From assembly GCF_002895925.1 (NCBI RefSeq), contig NZ_NWUO01000004.1, positions 186,001 through 250,000 of the forward strand: a stretch of DNA of 64,000 nucleotides, written 5' to 3'. Below, piece by piece: positions 59,399 to 64,000 of the stretch (positions are counted from its first letter, which is position 1; each line of letters opens with the position of its first letter). The notes under the pieces were generated by a model, which saw only the letters and a program-made list of their open reading frames with translations, was not told where the DNA came from and did not search any database. The DNA is from Mixta theicola. Lineage in GTDB: Bacteria; Pseudomonadota; Gammaproteobacteria; Enterobacterales; Enterobacteriaceae. The position numbers and the translations under genes were made by a program.

Positions 59399-62300
59399 TC
59401 AGGGCAGGTTTAACGATCGCAGCCGGGCCAGCAGCGTTGCTTCCAGCACCTGAACTTCATTAACAATATCCTGACGCAGCTCATCAAGCTGGGCATCATC
59501 GCTTTCGCTGTTTTCCAGCTGCTCGCACAGCTTTTCCAGCCGGCCGACGTTAAGCAGGCGCGCCCCGCCTTTTAGCGTATGCGCCAGGGTAACGATGTCC
59601 GCATGCTGCTGGCATTGCTGCAGCTGCGCGACCAGCTGGCGATGGCTATCAATCGCGCTTTCGATCAGCCTGGCGCAGGCTTCAGGATCGGCATCGATCA
59701 GCTGTTCAAGCAGACCGTTGCCAGGCACTGGCGGCGCGCTCGGCGGGATGGACGTAGAGATAAAGCTGTTCAGGGTTTCGATATTGGCCGGTTTAAACAG
59801 GCAGCAATTCATGCCGGCGTCAACGCAGCGTTGCTGGATAGTTTTTTCTGCCGAAGCGGTCAGGCCGACGATCGGCACCGGCTGAAGGCCCAGTTCCGCT
59901 TCACGCTGACGCAGGGTACGGGTGAAGGTAAAACCATCCATATCGGGAATATTGCAGTCGGTAATGATTAAATCGATAGTGCTTCTCTGCTGTTCCCAAC
60001 GTGCCAGCGCCTGGCTGGCCCGCTCCGTTTCGATAACCTGATGGCCAAGATACTTCAGCTGCTGGGCCAGCAGCAGACGATTCGGGGCATGATCTTCCAC
60101 GATCAGAATGCGCCTGACGTTGCTGTCGCCGTGCTGCCCGTTTGTCACGCTGGCCGCCGTGGTCTCCTCACAGAGCGGCGCATGGAAGCTAAAGGTAAAT
60201 ACGGAACCTGCGCCAGACTCGCTCTCTACGCTGATTTCCCCGCCCAGCAGATGCGCCAGATGGCGGCAAATGCTCAGGCCAAGACCGGTCCCCGCCTGCT
60301 GGCTTTGCCGATCGCCTGCCTGGACAAAGGGATCGAAGATTTTATGCAATTCGTGAGGGCTAATGCCGCAGCCGGTATCGCTCACCTTCAGGATATAGCT
60401 GCCGCGCTTATTCGCCAATTCGGCGGCGTCTGGCTGCTGATACAGTGCGATTTCCACGTTACCCGCATGCGTAAATTTCAGCGCGTTACTGACTAAATTA
60501 GCGACGATCTGATTAAACATAGTGGCATCAATCAGCACGCAGGGATGCTCTACCCTGATTAGCTTGTAAAATGCCAGGCCGCGCGCCTCGGCCTTACTGT
60601 GAAACAGGGTAAACAGCTGTTCCACGATCGTCACCAGATTCGTGGGCGTCGGTTCAGGCTCAAAAATTCCGGATTCGATTTTAGATAAATCCAGCACATT
60701 GCCGATCAGATTTTGCAGCGCGGTGGCGGATTCATAGGCGGCGCTGATATTCGGCCCGAGCGACTGTTGCGAACGACGCATTTCCAGCTCCAGCAGGCCA
60801 ATAATGGCATGCAGCTGGGTGCGAATATCATGGCTGGTATTCGCCAGAAAGCGGCTTTTAAATTCATTCGCGCGATCGGCTTCTTCCTTGGCCTTTTCCA
60901 GCGCCGTAAGCAGTTCATAGCGCTCGGTAATATCCAGCCAGCCGCCAATAATGCCCACAATATTATCCGCATGATCGTGATAGGGCAGCGCCCAGTGCAG
61001 CGTATAATAGTCGCGCCCCTGATAATGCAGCTTAAGGTCTTGTACCAGGGGTTTTCCTTCCAGAAAGGTCTGTTCGTAAATTTCCTGAAAATTCGGTTCT
61101 GTTGCAAACCCCGCCGGCAGCGCGTCAAGCGCCGTGCCCAGCAGCTGTTCACGCGGAATATGCAGGAAGTCAACGTAAGCTTTATTGCAGTGCAGCAGGC
61201 GCATCTGCCGGTCGCGGACATACATCACTACCGGAGACTCATCAAACAGCGTATTGGTAAAAGTTAACTGGTTTTTTAGCGTCTGTTCTGCGCGGGTGCG
61301 CTCGCGGATAATGCGCTGCAAATGCCGGTTCCAGAGCAGCACCAGCAGCGTAAGCAGACCGATCCCCAAAGTGATTTTAATAATGGTGCTGCGGTAATAT
61401 TGCCAGTAATTATTGTTATCGACGTGATGGGCGTTTTGCCAGTGCAGTACGATCTTCTCCTGCGTTTCCCGCGAAATATCCAGCAGGGCTTTATCAATAA
61501 TATGCATTAACTCCAGATTTTCAGGCTGCGTAGCCATAACAAAACGCGCTGGCTTATCGCCCAGAGTTCGGCTGATTTTAAGATGACCAGCATAGTGATT
61601 ATTTAGCTGATAGTCGGCAATGAGCTTAGGTTGGATAATGGCGTCAACTTCACCTTTCGCCACCAGCTCAAAGGCCTGCTGCGCGTTTTCCACCAGGCGA
61701 ATATTATGTCCGGGATAACGTTGTTGTACCCACTCATGCATTGGGCTGCGTTTTTCAAGCGCTAATTTCTTCTCCGGCTGCGTCGACAGGGACCAGGCCG
61801 GATCGTCATTATTTTTCTGCACCAAAACCCACGGCGTGACGATATAAGGACGCGAATAAATAAGGTTGGGATCGGGACGTTCCGGTTCCAGTTCGGCCAG
61901 CCGAAGCGCGAGGATATTATTATCTCTGGCGGCGTAAGGTTTGGGGTAAGCGAATTTAACGCCGGTTCGTTCACTAATCAGCTGCAAAAGCTCAGCTTCA
62001 ATCCCGGTAGGCTGATTATCATCATTGATCATTAAAAGCGGGGCGACAGTCCAGTTTGGCACCACGGGAATAACCGGATGTTGTCGCAGCCAGATCTCAT
62101 CTTTTGCATTGAGCATCAGCGGATTGGCTTTAAGCACAAAGGTAGAGTCGATCCCCCAGTTGGTGGCGATGCGCAGGCGGCCCGCCAGCGGAATATGCTG
62201 CAGCGCGATATTAATCGCTTTAGCCAGCTGCGGTTGTGTCGCGGCCACGCCAAAAGAGAGGTTCATATCAGGAATGGAACGGCTGGCGCTCAGGTTAATT

Positions 62301-62962
62301 CGTGCGCTGTAACCATAGCGTCGCATAAATTCGATGCTGGCGGCGCTGCCCCACATGGCGTCAGCCTGACCGAAGGCGACGGCGCCCAGCGCCAGTTCCG
62401 CATCACGATAATGTTTTAGCCGCGCGTTAGGAAAGTAGCGTTCCAGCTGCGGGCTAAATTCCGGGGCTTCTGCCCAGGCCAGCACCGGCTGTAGGGCGCT
62501 GTTAAGGTTAACCAGGGCGCGATCTTTTTGGGCGATAATCGGACGATCCAGCAGCCAGGGCGGGGTAGCGATAATCCCCTCGGTGCCGTGTAGATGAGGG
62601 TTATAAAAGGCCAGCATATCCAGCTGCTGATTTCTGAGAGCTTGAATCGCTTCCGCTGGCGTAGCGTAGGGAATAATTTGTAGTTCAACGTCCAGCATCC
62701 TTTGTAGGGCGGCAAGATAGTCAGCAGAAATACCGGCTAGTTTCCCCGGCTCCATATTGTTGTAAATGGGTGGACGTGGCGAGCCCGGCACGCCGACACG
62801 CAGCCGCCGTGGATAATTAATAGTGTTTAATTCTTTAAGTTCTTCTTTGGGCGGCAGCACAATGTCCGTATGCACCTGCAGTTCTAATTGCGGCAATTGA
62901 GCAAGGACAGAAAAATTAATAATAAATAAAACAAGGTAAAAATATAAATTCCTTTTTATCAT
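59399..62962 (-). CDS. EvgS/BvgS-like hybrid sensor histidine kinase (unorthodox phosphorelay)
   Basis: 1187 residues from ATG 62962, which has AGGA eight bases upstream; a TTG ten codons earlier is less likely. Layout: N-terminal signal/anchor, two tandem periplasmic substrate-binding-protein (SBP_bac_3) Venus-flytrap domains (about 45-275 and 285-510), one transmembrane helix (about 526-544), a PAS domain (about 570-685), HisKA with His711 in TSHDIRTQLHAI, HATPase (Asn826; DTGCGIS; GTGLGLSI), a receiver with Asp1002, and an HPt domain with His1128 in LAHTLKGGA. It is divergent from an EvgA-like regulator, its obvious partner. The signal is unknown. Confidence 0.9.
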   Translation of the reverse strand: MIKRNLYFYLVLFIINFSVLAQLPQLELQVHTDIVLPPKEELKELNTINYPRRLRVGVPGSPRPPIYNNMEPGKLAGISADYLAALQRMLDVELQIIPYATPAEAIQALRNQQLDMLAFYNPHLHGTEGIIATPPWLLDRPIIAQKDRALVNLNSALQPVLAWAEAPEFSPQLERYFPNARLKHYRDAELALGAVAFGQADAMWGSAASIEFMRRYGYSARINLSASRSIPDMNLSFGVAATQPQLAKAINIALQHIPLAGRLRIATNWGIDSTFVLKANPLMLNAKDEIWLRQHPVIPVVPNWTVAPLLMINDDNQPTGIEAELLQLISERTGVKFAYPKPYAARDNNILALRLAELEPERPDPNLIYSRPYIVTPWVLVQKNNDDPAWSLSTQPEKKLALEKRSPMHEWVQQRYPGHNIRLVENAQQAFELVAKGEVDAIIQPKLIADYQLNNHYAGHLKISRTLGDKPARFVMATQPENLELMHIIDKALLDISRETQEKIVLHWQNAHHVDNNNYWQYYRSTIIKITLGIGLLTLLVLLWNRHLQRIIRERTRAEQTLKNQLTFTNTLFDESPVVMYVRDRQMRLLHCNKAYVDFLHIPREQLLGTALDALPAGFATEPNFQEIYEQTFLEGKPLVQDLKLHYQGRDYYTLHWALPYHDHADNIVGIIGGWLDITERYELLTALEKAKEEADRANEFKSRFLANTSHDIRTQLHAIIGLLELEMRRSQQSLGPNISAAYESATALQNLIGNVLDLSKIESGIFEPEPTPTNLVTIVEQLFTLFHSKAEARGLAFYKLIRVEHPCVLIDATMFNQIVANLVSNALKFTHAGNVEIALYQQPDAAELANKRGSYILKVSDTGCGISPHELHKIFDPFVQAGDRQSQQAGTGLGLSICRHLAHLLGGEISVESESGAGSVFTFSFHAPLCEETTAASVTNGQHGDSNVRRILIVEDHAPNRLLLAQQLKYLGHQVIETERASQALARWEQQRSTIDLIITDCNIPDMDGFTFTRTLRQREAELGLQPVPIVGLTASAEKTIQQRCVDAGMNCCLFKPANIETLNSFISTSIPPSAPPVPGNGLLEQLIDADPEACARLIESAIDSHRQLVAQLQQCQQHADIVTLAHTLKGGARLLNVGRLEKLCEQLENSESDDAQLDELRQDIVNEVQVLEATLLARLRSLNLP

Positions 62963-63486
62963 TAGCGTCGTCCTGAATTTTTTATGTTGCAAAAAAATAA
63001 AAATTGGCGGGAAGTAACTTCTTATGCGGGATGGTTTTTTATTTGCGACTTTACTGAGGATGATAGGTTTTTTCCTGCATAAAACATAGTGTCTTCATCG
63101 CCTGGTATTTATTTTGAGACATTTCTTGTATTAAGTAGAGACGATTTTTTTTCATGCCAACCTGCGGCCGTGCTGGTGAAACAGGCTATCAGTACGTTTA
63201 TTTTTATGCTAAAAGTATCAGGAATTGTCTCAGGTCTCCATACCTTGTTTAGGGCGTAGCGCCCGCACGGTAAGCTGAGAGTAGGGGGTTGAAAATTAAT
63301 CTATCTCGTTATTGTTATGCGCGTCGGCTCGATCAGGGAAAGGATAGAAAACGCCTTTAATAACGAAGACGGTAACGATAGATATTAATAAAAATCTGGC
63401 CCAACCTTTTACGCGCGGCCCCAGGCGGCGCGTAAAATATTAATTTATGCGCATACTCATCGGTAATGATTCAAGGAGTGAAGAGA
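62963..63486. promoter_or_regulatory. Divergent regulatory region between sensor kinase and response regulator genes
   Basis: About 520 bases, AT-rich, without an open frame I can support. It must contain promoters for both genes. A small GGGCG / CGCCC hairpin lies at 63253-63265, and a larger inverted repeat at 63407-63437 is listed separately. Confidence 0.55.
63407..63437. repeat. Perfect 10-bp inverted repeat upstream of the response regulator
   Basis: TTTTACGCGC / GCGCGTAAAA separated by 11 bases, ending 49 bases before the regulator ATG and followed by an AT-rich stretch. It could be a leader hairpin, a terminator of an upstream transcript, or an operator. Confidence 0.7.
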
Positions 63487-64000
63487 TGACGAAAACGATC
63501 GCCCGGCCTTTACGGGTAGCGCTACTGGACGATCATCCTATGATTCGCACGGCGTTTGAGATTTGTATTAACGCCGAGCCGGATATGATGTTAATCAACG
63601 CTTTTGGCTCCAGCCAACAGCTGTTTACCGAACTGCCGGATTTGCAGCTGGATGTGTTAGTCCTTGATTTCTTATTAGGCGAAAAGGAACTGGATGGCCT
63701 GGCATTGATCAAGCAGTTACGTAATCATTATCCCCGGTTAAATATCCTTATCTCCTCAGCGATGGAGAGCCCGGCGGTGGTAAAAATGGTGCTTAATGCG
63801 GGCGTGAAAGGTTTTATTGGTAAAAGTCAGGACATGAGCGAAATGATCCAGGCGATTCGTCAGGTCGGTCAGGGGCGTAACTGGCTTTCGCGCGATATGG
63901 CCTATGAAATTGAAGATCTATACGTTATCCATGAAGATTTGAGAAATCCGCTGGCGGGGAATAATCAAAAGGGCACGCTGTATGAAAAGGTAAAGTTGCT
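63487..64000 (+). CDS. NarL/EvgA-family response regulator (5' part)
   Basis: 171 residues are visible and the frame is open at the window edge. The receiver domain is complete: Asp15 and Asp16 in VALLDDHPMI, phospho-acceptor Asp61 in LVLDFLLGEKELDG, Ser91-region ISSAM, and Lys in GFIGKSQ. The LuxR-type DNA-binding domain would begin near the point where the window ends. AAGGAG lies about 10 bases before the ATG. Its position opposite the hybrid kinase marks the two as a pair. Confidence 0.9.

Overview
The window is chromosomal DNA of a gammaproteobacterium of the order Enterobacterales. Gene order and protein sequences closely track Escherichia coli over long stretches (tamA-tamB-ytfP-ppa, fbp-mpl-yjgA-pmbA, rsmI-lpoA-yraN-diaA-dolP, yhaK-yhaJ, yqjG to yqjA, exuR-exuT-uxaC, sstT-alx-ygjR, ygjP-rlmG-fadH). 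The differences (uxaB inside the uxa operon, a ClC channel where ygjQ would be, an acquired aminosugar-acid operon, orphan Tlde1-type effectors) suggest a member of Erwiniaceae (Pantoea/Mixta/Erwinia-like). That family assignment is inference.

Layout. 1-5000: end of tamA, then tamB and ytfP. 5012-5397: an orphan immunity-like gene fused by overlap to the 41-codon relic of a Tlde1-type T6SS effector. 5657-11152: ppa, a DUF441 membrane protein, a chemoreceptor with a sigma-28-like promoter, fbp, mpl. 11179-11978: an intact Tlde1-type effector and its candidate immunity gene. 12171-14221: yjgA/darP and pmbA. 14628-23310: the most unusual block. It holds a PRD protein, an SFCGS protein, DUF4312, DUF4311 and DUF4310, an amidohydrolase/deacetylase, a DgaE-type PLP ammonia lyase, a KDGP aldolase, an exported beta-propeller lactonase, and a PRD/PTS-domain activator whose frame is broken at an A7 run.

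23374-31185: rnpB and an aga/kba locus (agaR, kbaZ, agaVWEF, a remnant of agaA, agaS, kbaY) with at least five AgaR-type operators. 31309-42085: housekeeping and envelope genes. 42423-49453: the galacturonate regulon (exuR, exuT, uxaCBA) with three matching ExuR-type operators. 49406-49850: a 68-bp tandem reiteration of the uxaA tail, then a roughly 170-bp element with 10-bp terminal inverted repeats. 49894-59211: sstT, alx with a yybP-ykoY type leader, ygjR, a ClC channel with CBS domains, ygjP, rlmG, fadH. 59399-64000: an EvgS/BvgS-like hybrid sensor kinase divergent from a NarL/EvgA-like response regulator that runs off the window.

Theme: three catabolic blocks feed central metabolism by related chemistry. 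The aga/kba genes take galactosamine to tagatose-1,6-bisphosphate and then triose phosphates. The uxa/exu genes take galacturonate to 2-keto-3-deoxygluconate. The SFCGS/DUF4310-4312 operon ends in a KDGP aldolase and is probably for an N-acylated aminosugar acid. Its transport or signalling proteins have no described mechanism that I know of, and it is the best candidate here for an undescribed system.
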